A DNA stretch of 28,838 bases. Origin: a virus. The translations under genes and the position numbers were made by a program. The stretch is taken from positions 1 to 28,838 of the IMG/VR virus record IMGVR_UViG_3300013005_000128; one strand, given 5' to 3'. The number at the start of each line of letters is the position of its first letter. Position 1 is the stretch's first letter. Positions 21,958 to 28,838 of the stretch are shown piece after piece. The notes under the pieces were generated by a model. That model searched no databases. It saw only the letters and a program-made list of their open reading frames with translations, and had not been told where the DNA came from.

Positions 21958-22532
21958 TGAGATCCTATAGTCCAGGCGGTCGGTTTGACGCAGACTTTGA
22001 AACAGATGAACTACTTATAGGTGTTGATGCTGATCTTAAAAATCCGGTAGGCACCTCCGCGCTTTGGTACATCTACGACCCAGTCAATACGGTCTTAGAC
22101 CCTATCTACGATGTAGGTCAAGATGTAACAGGCGGAGTAGGCGGAAAAGCCTGGACAGGGCCGTTTACTATCCCTGTAGTTAGAGCTGTTATTGACCAAG
22201 GTGAAGCTCGTACCTCCGCGGTTGGTTTCTATAACGCTGACACCCTGCACTTAACTTTTAACATTGAAGATGTCCAGAAGTACGCCCCTAATATCATTAT
22301 CCGTCCCGACACAAACAACCGCGACCGTATTGTCTGGCGCGGTCAGGTATATCGCCCATTCTCAATCCAAGAACGCGGTATCATTGCCGAGAGGTTTACT
22401 ATTCTGTCTGTTGACTGTATTCAGGTTATGCCTGAAGAAATGGTCAACGACGCTCAATTTTTCACCTCTGCATCTAGTACCGTTACTTATAGTGCAGGTT
22501 ATTACGGCGATGGAACTTATGGAGGAGCTTAA
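21957..22532 (+). CDS. Probable neck or tail-completion structural protein
   Basis: 191 residues, with no fiber-type repeats, so it marks the exit from the fiber island. It has an N-terminal region with WYIYDPVNTVLDPIYDVGQD, a central TIPVVRAVIDQGEARTSAVG, and VWRGQVYRPFSIQERGIIAE followed by FTILSVDCIQVMPEEM. The alternating strands and the W-G-VYRPF pattern recall head-closure or stopper proteins, but I cannot name the family. The C-terminus (TVTYSAGYYGDGTYGGA) is Gly/Tyr-rich. It starts inside the stop of the 20-codon frame. Confidence 0.55.
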   Translation: MRSYSPGGRFDADFETDELLIGVDADLKNPVGTSALWYIYDPVNTVLDPIYDVGQDVTGGVGGKAWTGPFTIPVVRAVIDQGEARTSAVGFYNADTLHLTFNIEDVQKYAPNIIIRPDTNNRDRIVWRGQVYRPFSIQERGIIAERFTILSVDCIQVMPEEMVNDAQFFTSASSTVTYSAGYYGDGTYGGA

Positions 22533-22534
22533 TT

Positions 22535-22996
22535 ATGCCCGTTATTAAACCTACGGTTGGATCTAATAGTTGGGGTACAACCCTTAACACCGCTATTGAC
22601 ACCTTAGACGCAGAAAAATCACCTATTGCTGACCCTACCTTCACAGGGGTTGTAACTAAGCCAATCTCAAACATTACTTCATATCAGAAGTTTGCTGTAG
22701 CTGCGGTTACTACACCCATTACAGCTGGTCTCTACACAGTTCCTGTAACTGACACCTTTGTTATCTTTAACTCAGCCTCAGCCATCTCTGTAACTTTACC
22801 AACCGCATCATCTTTTACAGGCCGTATGCTTCACTTTAAAACAATCAATACGGGCCCAGTTGCATCTGTTTCTTCAAACGTAGTTGCATTGGCAACTGTT
22901 ACACCTGCTACAACCATCTTTTCTGCCAACACGGCGGGAAAGTGGACAATCCTAGTTAGTAACGGCACTAACTGGGTAATCATGGCACAGAACTAA
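22535..22996 (+). CDS. Small fiber-type protein
   Basis: 153 residues. Starts MPVIKPTVGSNSWGTTLNTA and IDTLDAEKSPIADPTFTGVV, a common fiber-base pattern (also SANPTFTG in the fiber at 8712). The C-terminal two thirds have ITAGLYTVPVTDTFVIFNSA and KWTILVSNGTNWVIMAQN, a beta domain typical of short fiber tips. Two bases separate it from the preceding stop; GGAGG lies 11 bases before the ATG. It shows that fiber-type genes extend beyond the main island. Confidence 0.75.
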   Translation: MPVIKPTVGSNSWGTTLNTAIDTLDAEKSPIADPTFTGVVTKPISNITSYQKFAVAAVTTPITAGLYTVPVTDTFVIFNSASAISVTLPTASSFTGRMLHFKTINTGPVASVSSNVVALATVTPATTIFSANTAGKWTILVSNGTNWVIMAQN

Positions 22997-23005
22997 GGAG
23001 ACATA

Positions 23006-23302
23006 ATGGCACTAGTACACGAAAGCTTTATTCTTGCGGCGGCTACGCCGACAATTATTGCAACAATCCCAGCTGGTAATCCTTTGACAAATGTTGTTAT
23101 TACTAATGTAAACGCATCATCTGTATATATTGGAGACGCTTCAGTAGCTACAGCTGGGACAGCTGACAGAGGTATAAGAGTATCCACAAACGCAACTGAA
23201 CGTATTTGGTTAAATGCTGGGGATGTTCTTTACGCTATTTCAGCTGCTGGAACAGGCTCATCATACGATGTGGCGGTTCTTTACTCTAAGGTTATTGGCT
23301 AA
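23006..23302 (+). CDS. Small beta protein related to fiber-associated proteins
   Basis: 98 residues with a strong AAGGAG. The core TIIATIPAGNPLTNVVITNV and NASSVYIGDASVATAGTADR is a compact beta protein, a distant relative of the ones at 11250 and 15057 in length and strand pattern (ALYTVP, IxxxN-ASS). As there, it follows a fiber-type protein. Its C-terminus is SYDVAVLYSKVIG. A trimer-capping or linker role is a guess from the repeated order fiber, small protein. The next gene starts on the last base of its stop. Confidence 0.7.
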   Translation: MALVHESFILAAATPTIIATIPAGNPLTNVVITNVNASSVYIGDASVATAGTADRGIRVSTNATERIWLNAGDVLYAISAAGTGSSYDVAVLYSKVIG

Positions 23303-23469
23303 TGGCACCTAAGAAAAAAGCTTTCTGGGATAAGAAGGATCCAACTCCAGAAACTAGTAGTAAACTAAGCAAGAAGCAGAAGTCTTCTGCTAAAGCAAAG
23401 GCTAAGGCAGCAGGCCGCCCTTACCCTAACCTTGTCGACAACGCCGCGGCCTCCAGGAAGAATAAATAA
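23302..23469 (+). CDS. Lysine-rich small protein 1
   Basis: 55 residues, about a third of them Lys or Arg. Starts MAPKKKAFWDKKDPTPETSS and ends in a RPYPNLVDNAAASRKNK segment that I have seen in other phage small proteins. Probably mostly disordered. It overlaps the preceding stop by TAATG and is followed after one base by another basic gene, so three are made together. A nucleic-acid-binding or packaged virion protein is possible, without a specific motif to support it. Confidence 0.72.
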   Translation: MAPKKKAFWDKKDPTPETSSKLSKKQKSSAKAKAKAAGRPYPNLVDNAAASRKNK

Positions 23470-23470
23470 T

Positions 23471-23614
23471 ATGTGCGCGACTTGCGGCTGTGGTCAACCA
23501 AAGAACAAGCACGGGATGAAGACATTGCCAGCAGCAAACAAGAAGTTTGCTGCCAAAAAAGCTGTACCTGCAAAGGCTAAGAAAGCATCTATGCCTAGAA
23601 AGAAAGGCATGTAA
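23471..23614 (+). CDS. Lysine-rich small protein 2 with Cys cluster
   Basis: 47 residues starting MCATCGCGQPKNKHG, where CxxCxC plus a nearby His can bind a metal ion, followed by a basic tail (KKFAAKKAVPAKAKKASMPR). The start is ATG 23471, one base after the preceding stop; an earlier in-frame start at 23432 would overlap most of the previous C-terminus and is not favoured. The Ala/Lys/Pro tail is like eukaryotic and bacterial histone-H1-type tails in composition only. Confidence 0.72.
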   Translation: MCATCGCGQPKNKHGMKTLPAANKKFAAKKAVPAKAKKASMPRKKGM

Positions 23615-23892
23615 TGAAGAAGCTTACTGCTGGCGGCACTAAACCTTATAACAAAGCAAACGACAAAGCTCAAGATGCCAAAACCACTCGCGGCTTAGAC
23701 AAAGAAGAAAAAGCTAAGTTTGAAAAGATGGATAAGCAGCATCGTAAGCCTGTTAGCCAAAAAGAAGATACTTATATGGATAAGGCAAACGTAGAGCGCA
23801 TTAAAGAGCGTGAGCGAGCCCACGAAGCTAAAGAAGGCAAAAAAGGCGAAAAGGCTGAAGACAAGAAAAAGAAGAAGCCAAAAAAGAAGTAA
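23614..23892 (+). CDS. Lysine-rich small protein 3
   Basis: 92 residues, very charged, starting MKKLTAGGTKPYNKANDKAQ and ending in EDKKKKKPKKK. Almost no hydrophobic core is visible, so it is probably disordered or helical. One-base overlap with the preceding gene. The transcription unit ends here, 4 bases before the arm of a clean terminator, so the trio closes the fiber/neck operon. Low-complexity composition makes homology hard to judge. Confidence 0.72.
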   Translation: MKKLTAGGTKPYNKANDKAQDAKTTRGLDKEEKAKFEKMDKQHRKPVSQKEDTYMDKANVERIKERERAHEAKEGKKGEKAEDKKKKKPKKK

Positions 23893-23896
23893 GGTT

Positions 23897-23924
23897 AAGG
23901 CCCCGCGAGGGGCCTTTTTCTTTA
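23897..23924 (+). terminator. Rho-independent terminator
   Basis: AAGGCCCC (23897-23904), loop GCGA, GGGGCCTT (23909-23916), then TTTTTCTTT. A compact 8-bp GC-rich stem with a tetraloop and U-tract, the best terminator in the window. It ends the fiber/neck operon just before the tail operon. Confidence 0.9.
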
Positions 23925-23934
23925 TACTTATGAT

Positions 23935-23950
23935 GACCTCATGCGAGGTC
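23935..23950 (+). repeat. Short inverted repeat after the terminator
   Basis: GACCTC-ATGC-GAGGTC, a perfect 6-bp stem with a four-base loop. It lies between the terminator and the next gene, where a promoter or operator would be expected, but no clear -35/-10 pair is seen. Confidence 0.45.
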
Positions 23951-23998
23951 AAAGCTGTACCTTGCGAAGTATGTTGCCCTACTCTTAGGAGACTTGCC

Positions 23999-24145
23999 AT
24001 GTCTAATGTAGACAAACCAGATGAAGTCGCATTTGCGCGAGCAATCGCCGAAAATCTTCCTTCGCATGACGACAAGACTAAACAACTGGCTGGCTTGGGT
24101 TTATCATACTTACTAGGTAGAGCAGTTAAATATGTCTCAAAATAA
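23999..24145 (+). CDS. Small hypothetical protein, start of tail operon
   Basis: 48 residues: MSNVDKPDEVAFARAIAENL then PSHDDKTKQLAGLGLSYLLG and RAVKYVSK. Start ATG 23999 chosen from AGGAG eight bases upstream. An in-frame ATGATG at 23930 would add a Cys-rich N-terminus (CEVKAVPCEVCC), but it has no ribosome binding site. It is helical, without a known motif. It overlaps the next gene by 14 bases, so it is likely a real, coupled gene. Confidence 0.65.
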   Translation: MSNVDKPDEVAFARAIAENLPSHDDKTKQLAGLGLSYLLGRAVKYVSK

Positions 24146-24461
24146 CAACGTAGACATCCTTGCTTCTGACGCAGCTTACGCGTTAATCCCCGTTCTTGAA
24201 CAGAATCTTCGCCTTGCCGCAGATGCTGGCGGGTGGCCTGATGACATTATTAAAGAGCTCTCAGTAAAATTTGATGAGGGCGCCCTTTCTGTTGCTTGGC
24301 CAGAGAACCTAGAACAGACTATTCAAGATTTAGAATATGGTTCTAAAGGCAACAGCCAGCCAGTACTTCGTGGTTTTATTTACCGAGCTGACTCTCATAT
24401 TAAATCGGTATTAGCTAATCAAACAGTTGATTTGCTTATGCAGTACGAGGAGGTATTTTAA
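24132..24461 (+). CDS. Small helical protein of neck/tail region
   Basis: 109 residues, acidic and helical: LASDAAYALIPVLEQNLRLA, then GGWPDDIIKELSVKFDEGAL and a C-terminal YRADSHIKSVLANQTVDLLM. I do not recognise the family. Located between the operon start and the tail-terminator-like protein, it may be a neck or tail-joining component. It ends with GAGGAGG placed before the TAATG overlap into the next gene, an unusually strong ribosome binding site. Confidence 0.65.
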   Translation: MSQNNNVDILASDAAYALIPVLEQNLRLAADAGGWPDDIIKELSVKFDEGALSVAWPENLEQTIQDLEYGSKGNSQPVLRGFIYRADSHIKSVLANQTVDLLMQYEEVF

Positions 24462-25084
24462 TGGGAAATCCATTTATTATTGCTGAAGACCTCGCTTTAA
24501 AAACCCACCTGTCTGGGCTTACCGTATCTGATGAAAAAAGCGCCTCACGTCAAGTAAAGCTTTGGTTTGGGTACCCTGATGTAGAGGTACGCGCCCAGGA
24601 ATTCCCATTTGTAACTATTGATTTAATTGATATTATGCCCGCAAATGACCGCCAAACATCTGGTTTTACCTACGATAGTGACTACAACGGAACAGTAGCG
24701 GTCAACTCAGATGGTGCTTACGGCTACGAGATTCCTATTGCTTATGACCTTATATATCAAATTACATCTTACGCTCGTCATCCAAGGCACGATAGAGCAA
24801 TTATGTTCCAGCTACTAAATAAGTTTCCATCAAAGTTCGGAAAGCTGCCAGTACCTAATCAACTTGGTACAGAAATTGGTTATCGCTCGATGTTCCTTGA
24901 TGGATTTGTAAAACGAGATGCTGTGGAGGGGGAGACTGGAAACCGTCGCCTGCTCCGTAACGTTCTATCAGTACGTGTAATAAGTGAGATGTCTCCTGAA
25001 TTGGCGCTCTCTCGAACACCGTACGTAGAAGAAGTATCTTTGGCTACTACCCCGACTCCCCCTTCTGGATACACACTGGTATAA
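24461..25084 (+). CDS. Probable tail terminator/completion protein
   Basis: 207 residues. The pattern VRAQEFPFVTIDLIDIMPAN followed by YEIPIAYDLIYQITSYARHP and RHDRAIMFQLLNKFPSKFG resembles phage tail-terminator or neck proteins, in which a central PxxPYDL-like strand and helix define the ring fold. The position directly before the sheath gene fits. The C-terminus (PYVEEVSLATTPTPPSGYTL) is probably a flexible tail. Strong GAGGAGG ahead of the start suggests efficient translation. A head-completion protein is an alternative. Confidence 0.6.
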   Translation: MGNPFIIAEDLALKTHLSGLTVSDEKSASRQVKLWFGYPDVEVRAQEFPFVTIDLIDIMPANDRQTSGFTYDSDYNGTVAVNSDGAYGYEIPIAYDLIYQITSYARHPRHDRAIMFQLLNKFPSKFGKLPVPNQLGTEIGYRSMFLDGFVKRDAVEGETGNRRLLRNVLSVRVISEMSPELALSRTPYVEEVSLATTPTPPSGYTLV

Positions 25085-25122
25085 CACATGTCACTTACGA
25101 AACAACTTAAGGAGATAATCTA

Positions 25123-26694
25123 ATGGCATTTTCACGCCCTGGGGTGTACGTCCAAGAGACGCTAACCCCTATTCAACCTATAGATGGGCCAAACTCGGAT
25201 TCAGTAGCAGCTTTTGTTGGTGCTAACGACCGCGGCCCTGTTACACCAACACTAGTTACATCCTGGACTCAGTATGTAAATCTTTTTGGTTCTTGGAACT
25301 CAACGTTTTCAAATGACCTTCCAATTGCAGTTTATTTGTTCTTTACAAACGGCGGACGCCAGGCGTATATTCTACGCGTAGTTACTACCGATAACGCTAC
25401 TGCAGGAAACAATGCAGCTGTTGCTACTAGAACGCTTCTAGATAGAGCTGGAACAGCTGTAAACACCCTTGTAATAAGTGCAAAAAACCCTGGTACCTGG
25501 GGTAACCGCATCAGCTATACTATTACAGACGCCCCAACTACAGGGTATTTTAATTTATCTGTCTATTACAACGCACCAGCAGCCCCAACAGATGCGTATA
25601 TTGTTGAAAAATTTACAGATTTAAGCATGGTTACTACTGACACAAGATACGCTGTGACTGTAATTAACAGCTCTTCAACATATATTACAGCAGCGCAGCC
25701 TGCAACACCTTCAGCAACCACTGCTCCTAATAACAACCCAGCTGTTGCCTCAACCCCAGTTGCATTAGTAGGTGCTACAGACGGCCTTACTCCAACAGCA
25801 ACAATCCTTACAACTGCTCTTTCTTTGCTTGACCCAATTAATTCGTCTTTGATACTAAACCTTCCAAACAAAACTGACGCTACTACTATCAACGCTGCGC
25901 TTTCATATGCGTCTGCTCGTGGAGATGTGTTTGTTGTGATTGATCCACTTGCTGGAGCCTTAGTTGGCCCAGTTGCAACTGCTGGAACACAGTTGCACCT
26001 AACAGCAACATATGGAACAAGCACAACTGGATCATACGGCGCTGTTTACTATCCACAGATTGTAATTAGTGACCCAACAGTTGGCCTTGGCGCTGCCACA
26101 GGCACTACCCGTAATGCCGCTCCTGGTGGAGCAATTGTTGGTCTGTACTCAGCTACCGACGCCGCACGCGGAGTGTTTAAAGCACCTGCAGGTATTCAAA
26201 GCAGAATTGCTGGAGCAGTATCGGTTACTCCTCTATCAAGTACTGACTTAGATTCACTAAACAGTGCGGCCGTTCCAGTAAACGCTATTAAATTTGTTCC
26301 TGGCTCAGGAATTGTAGTTATGGGAGCTCGTACGCTTAAGTCAGGTTACATAGATCGTTATGTTCCTGTTCGTCGTACCCTTATCTACTTAAATAAGTCC
26401 CTTAAAGACTTAAGCGAGTTTGCAGTGTTTGAGCCAAACGACCCATCTTTATGGCGTCGAATTAACTCTACGCTGTCCGCTTTCTTGACCAATTTTTGGG
26501 CTCAAGGCGGCCTTAATGGAGCAACCCCAGCACAGGCTTTCTATGTAAAAGTAGATAGCACTAATAATTCACAGGCATCAATTGATAATGGAGATCTTAC
26601 AATTGAAGTCGGTGTTTCCCTTCAGCGCCCAGCTGAATTCGTAATCATCAAAATAGGTCAGTTCAACGGTAGAACTACCGTTACTACTGCGTAA
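25123..26694 (+). CDS. Tail sheath protein
   Basis: The contractile outer tail layer, 523 residues. It begins with the sheath hallmark RPGVYVQETLTPIQPIDGPN and AAFVGANDRGP, has an expected middle domain (residues about 100-260, with low-complexity PATPSATTAPNNNPA), and a C-terminal domain with YVPVRRTLIYLNKSLKDLSE, EPNDPSLWRRINSTLSAFL and TIEVGVSLQRPAEFVIIKIG that locks subunits together and onto the tube. AAGGAG precedes ATG 25123. This gene makes the phage a myovirus type. Tube gene follows at once, in usual order. Confidence 0.96.
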   Translation: MAFSRPGVYVQETLTPIQPIDGPNSDSVAAFVGANDRGPVTPTLVTSWTQYVNLFGSWNSTFSNDLPIAVYLFFTNGGRQAYILRVVTTDNATAGNNAAVATRTLLDRAGTAVNTLVISAKNPGTWGNRISYTITDAPTTGYFNLSVYYNAPAAPTDAYIVEKFTDLSMVTTDTRYAVTVINSSSTYITAAQPATPSATTAPNNNPAVASTPVALVGATDGLTPTATILTTALSLLDPINSSLILNLPNKTDATTINAALSYASARGDVFVVIDPLAGALVGPVATAGTQLHLTATYGTSTTGSYGAVYYPQIVISDPTVGLGAATGTTRNAAPGGAIVGLYSATDAARGVFKAPAGIQSRIAGAVSVTPLSSTDLDSLNSAAVPVNAIKFVPGSGIVVMGARTLKSGYIDRYVPVRRTLIYLNKSLKDLSEFAVFEPNDPSLWRRINSTLSAFLTNFWAQGGLNGATPAQAFYVKVDSTNNSQASIDNGDLTIEVGVSLQRPAEFVIIKIGQFNGRTTVTTA

Positions 26695-26709
26695 AGGAGA
26701 TAAATAAAA

Positions 26710-27342
26710 ATGGCAGGCGATACAGCAATCAATAGATTTTCTACTTTAGCAACTGACCCGTTACGTTCGTTTCGGTTTCGCGCAGAGTTTTCAGCGGTTG
26801 ATAACACATTTAGCGATAAGCTAGTTACAACCTCAGGACAAACACCAAGCCTTAGCGCTATGTCTACAGGCTTTATTGGTGGATTTACATCCATCAGCGG
26901 CCTTAACATCACAACACAGGCTATCCAGTATCGTGAGGGTGGTTATAACACCACTGTTCACCAAGTACCTGGTATGACTACGTTCTCACCAATCACACTA
27001 CAGCGTGGTGTTCTTTACGGAAATGACCAAGGAATCACATGGATGCGTGGCCTATTTGCTGCAGTATCAGGTGACGGCATCCAAGCTGGCGCAACCAATG
27101 CAAAGGGTTTCCGCGTAAATATGAAAATTTACGTAATGGACCACCCAAACGCACAAGCTAACAACACGCCACGTATGGGATTTGATATCCGTAACGCATG
27201 GATCACTCAGCTAAGCTATACCGACTTAAACGCTAATGACGGCGCTCTTCTATTTGAATCAATGAACTTGGTTCACGAAGGCTTATCTGTGTTCTTTACA
27301 GATGCGTCATTTAGCCCAACAGATAGCCGTACACTTTCTTAA
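26710..27342 (+). CDS. Tail tube protein
   Basis: Inner tail tube subunit, T4 gp19-like, 210 residues. Landmarks: DPLRSFRFRAEF near residue 18, GFTSISGLNITTQAIQYREG, MTTFSPITLQRGVLYGNDQG and ITWMRGLFAA. These match the tube family, and the gene sits directly after the sheath. AAAGGAGATAA lies before ATG 26710. The C-terminus FTDASFSPTDSRTLS is a short tail. Confidence 0.92.
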   Translation: MAGDTAINRFSTLATDPLRSFRFRAEFSAVDNTFSDKLVTTSGQTPSLSAMSTGFIGGFTSISGLNITTQAIQYREGGYNTTVHQVPGMTTFSPITLQRGVLYGNDQGITWMRGLFAAVSGDGIQAGATNAKGFRVNMKIYVMDHPNAQANNTPRMGFDIRNAWITQLSYTDLNANDGALLFESMNLVHEGLSVFFTDASFSPTDSRTLS

Positions 27343-27364
27343 TCAAACAAAAGGAGCACAATAA

Positions 27365-28156
27365 GTGTCAAACGTCATCACTGATGCGGAACTCGTATCA
27401 CAATTCGCAAAAAAAGCTATGGAAGAGCCCGAGGCGGTTATTACGTCTCGGGCACCTTCCGAAACTTCTGTAGACCTTCCTGGCGGGTACATTAAAAACG
27501 GTACCGTCATTAAAACCGCAGAAGTAAGAGAACTAAACGGAGCTGATGAAGAAGCCATCGCAAAGGCAGGGTCTCGTGCTAAAGCTCTACACGTTCTCCT
27601 TCAAAGGGGGCTTGTAAAGCTAGGAGCAGATGAAGTTACTAAAGAAGATTTAGATAATCTTTTATCTGGTGACCGAGACGCTATCTTGCTTGGTATTCGC
27701 AAGGTTACTTTTGGAGAAGAAATGCCTTTAAACGTTCGTTGCTTTACCTGCAACGAAGACCAAGAGGTTGTATTAAATCTAACTGAAGATGTACCAGTCG
27801 TAAAACTAGAAGACCCTATTGAAGGCCGCGCTTGGTTTGTAGATACTAAACACGGTCAAGTGGGCGTAGCCTTACCTACTGGAACAGTCCAAAAAAAGTT
27901 AATGGATAACGCAGATAAAACAGCTGCTGAGATTAATACTCTTCTTTTATCTGGCTGCGTTCTTTCTGTTAACGGCGTGCCGTCTATGGGAGCGCACACT
28001 GTGCTTTCTCTTGGAATGGTTGACCGAAGCAAAATTGTTGATGAAATTATTGAAAAGAACCCAGGCCCACGCCTTGGGGAGGTGAGCAAAGCCTGCAAGG
28101 CATGCGGTGAATATATAAGTCTTCCGTTGAGCTTGCTTGATTTGTTTCGACTCTAG
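27365..28156 (+). CDS. Tail assembly chaperone-like protein with zinc motifs
   Basis: A 263-residue protein, start GTG 27365 with AAGGAG nine bases upstream. Two CxxC pairs (C126-FT-C129 and C244-KA-C247) indicate a zinc site; related proteins in T4-like and other contractile phages lie between tube and tape measure and help load the tape measure or hub. The N-terminal part has ITDAELVSQFAKKAMEEPEA, and the middle is helical. The last residues, LPLSLLDLFRL, end at TAG 28154, but an open +1 frame continues. The chaperone role is inferred from gene order and the CxxC pattern; a baseplate hub assembly chaperone is the closest alternative. Confidence 0.78.
   Translation: MSNVITDAELVSQFAKKAMEEPEAVITSRAPSETSVDLPGGYIKNGTVIKTAEVRELNGADEEAIAKAGSRAKALHVLLQRGLVKLGADEVTKEDLDNLLSGDRDAILLGIRKVTFGEEMPLNVRCFTCNEDQEVVLNLTEDVPVVKLEDPIEGRAWFVDTKHGQVGVALPTGTVQKKLMDNADKTAAEINTLLLSGCVLSVNGVPSMGAHTVLSLGMVDRSKIVDEIIEKNPGPRLGEVSKACKACGEYISLPLSLLDLFRL
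28145..28150 (+). promoter_or_regulatory. Putative +1 frameshift site TTT-C-GA
   Basis: In frame 0 the codons are TTT CGA CTC TAG. A +1 slip lets the tRNA-Phe on TTT re-pair with TTC, with GAC as the next codon. CGA is often slowly decoded and the TAG follows one codon later, both of which favour slipping. No stem was checked downstream. Confidence 0.5.
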
Positions 28157-28304
28157 ATTAAGTACATATGATGATCTGTTAAACCAATACGAGGTATTAA
28201 CAAGATCATTTACAGGTTGGACGTTGACAGAGATTAAAACGCTTTCTTATAGAGAGCGTTTAAACTGGTTAGACAGAGCGATGCGGTATAACGGAAGGAA
28301 ATAG
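28149..28304 (+). CDS. +1-frame extension of the tail assembly chaperone
   Basis: The +1 frame is open from 28131 (after TGA 28128-28130) to TAG 28302-28304. From GAC 28149 it gives 51 residues: DSRLSTYDDLLNQYEVLTRS, FTGWTLTEIKTLSYRERLNW and LDRAMRYNGRK. No credible start codon with a ribosome binding site occurs at its beginning. The composition is protein-like, and the I--LSYRER-NWL pattern is reminiscent of the short second products of phage tail chaperone genes. A fused product would have 261 + 51 = 312 residues. If it is not a frameshift extension, it may be a re-initiated small gene. Confidence 0.6.
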   Translation, partial: DSRLSTYDDLLNQYEVLTRSFTGWTLTEIKTLSYRERLNWLDRAMRYNGRK

Positions 28305-28306
28305 CA

Positions 28307-28838
28307 ATGGCTGATAGCAAAAGCGGTATGAATTTACCATCGCGTACTAGCTTTGTTATTTCCGACCTTAAAACTGGCATCTCTGGCATGCGCCAAGAGA
28401 CATCTCTTTTAAATCAAGAGTGGTCAAGCCTTGTTCAAAAAATGGGCACGGGCGTAACCAAATTTAATAGTGTTGGTGAAAGAGGTCCTGGCGGCCTAGC
28501 CTCAACTAAAGTTGCCCCAGACCCCGTCTTTAACAATTCTAATCCTAATTCTGGAAACCTAGTTGCTGCTGGTCCTCCTGGCGGACCCCCTGGTGGCGGA
28601 GGCGGTGGGGGCAATAGACCTCCTGATGGCCCTTCTGGTGGCGGTGGCGGTGGAGGAGGTGGGGGCGGAAACCTATTCAGAAACCTCTCTGAGTTTATTA
28701 GTAATAATAAAACTGGCTCCGCACTATATGGCATGGGAACCGCACTAGGGGCGGCTCAAGCCACATCTGACATGGTTCAAGCGCAGCTATTAATGCAGCG
28801 TACCGCAGCTAACATGCCGCTTGACCCAGGCTTATCAA
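28307..28838 (+). CDS. Probable tape measure protein, N-terminal part
   Basis: ATG 28307, preceded by GGAAGGAA, opens a frame that runs off the window end after 177 codons. Residues 1-60 are helical (TSFVISDLKTGISGMRQETS, LLNQEWSSLVQKMGTG), as at the start of many tape measures. Then comes a Pro/Gly-rich linker (about residues 88-125: GGPPGGGGGGGNRPPDGPSG and a run of 10 Gly), followed by a hydrophobic Ala/Gly/Met-rich segment (GMGTALGAAQATSDMVQAQL). Position after the chaperone, tube and sheath supports a tape measure, which sets tail length. The gene is incomplete here, so length and domains cannot be checked. Confidence 0.72.
   Translation, partial: MADSKSGMNLPSRTSFVISDLKTGISGMRQETSLLNQEWSSLVQKMGTGVTKFNSVGERGPGGLASTKVAPDPVFNNSNPNSGNLVAAGPPGGPPGGGGGGGNRPPDGPSGGGGGGGGGGGNLFRNLSEFISNNKTGSALYGMGTALGAAQATSDMVQAQLLMQRTAANMPLDPGLS

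Noticed and set aside
23930-23998. Cys-rich N-terminal extension of the small gene at 23999
   Set aside because: The upstream ATGATG has no ribosome binding site and directly follows the terminator, whereas ATG 23999 has AGGAG.
25566-26024. 152-codon open frame on the - strand within the sheath gene
   Set aside because: It is fully inside a certain sheath gene, has no ribosome binding site, and its composition follows from the codon bias of the opposite strand.
28435-28734. Proline-rich - strand frame
   Set aside because: The proline runs are the complement of the glycine codons in the tape-measure-like gene.

Overview
The window is one gene-dense stretch of a contractile-tailed bacteriophage (myovirus-type) genome, with every supported gene on the + strand. 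The large terminase, portal, scaffold-like protein, N4-gp56-type major capsid protein, tail sheath, tail tube and a probable tape-measure start show that it is the structural module. Nothing identifies the host. The moderate GC content and the small lysine-rich proteins recall environmental phages of freshwater bacteria, but that is a weak inference.

Layout. (1) 1-8401, DNA packaging and head: two small unknown genes, a terminator-like hairpin, TerL, two small unknowns, portal, scaffold-like protein, major capsid protein, a small head-region protein and a probable head-tail connector. Several strong RNA hairpins lie between these genes. (2) 8403-21957, a fiber island of about 13.5 kb: a stand-alone fiber domain, repeat-rich fibers, a glycine-rich adhesin, a three-gene sulfation cassette, an Mtd_N-like fiber, nine small paralogues in tandem, and a carbohydrate-binding-type fiber. 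(3) 21957-25084, probable neck and tail-completion genes mixed with two more small fiber-type proteins and three very basic small proteins, broken by a clear rho-independent terminator at 23897-23924. (4) 25123-28838, tail: sheath, tube, zinc-motif tail assembly chaperone with a likely +1 frameshift extension, and the start of a tape-measure-like protein running off the window.

Three things stand out. First, the nine small genes at 15383-20153 are not nine equal copies: they fall into three subfamilies in strict order A-B-C, A-B-C, A-B-C, so the array is three tandem copies of a three-gene cassette. Second, the fiber island holds a sulfotransferase-like domain fused to a phage tail-region N-terminal domain, an APS-kinase-like/nucleotidyltransferase fusion and a DUF2061 membrane protein, joined by 1- and 4-base overlaps. 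Together they look like a pathway that makes PAPS and transfers sulfate, possibly to the fibers or to a cell-surface glycan. Third, the tail assembly chaperone stops at TAG, but an open +1 frame continues for 51 codons from a TTT-C-GAC site, which fits a programmed frameshift.

Many neighbours share TAATG or ATGA stop/start overlaps, so translational coupling is probably the main way expression is balanced across the fiber island. All functional names come from sequence motifs and gene order; no search was run.
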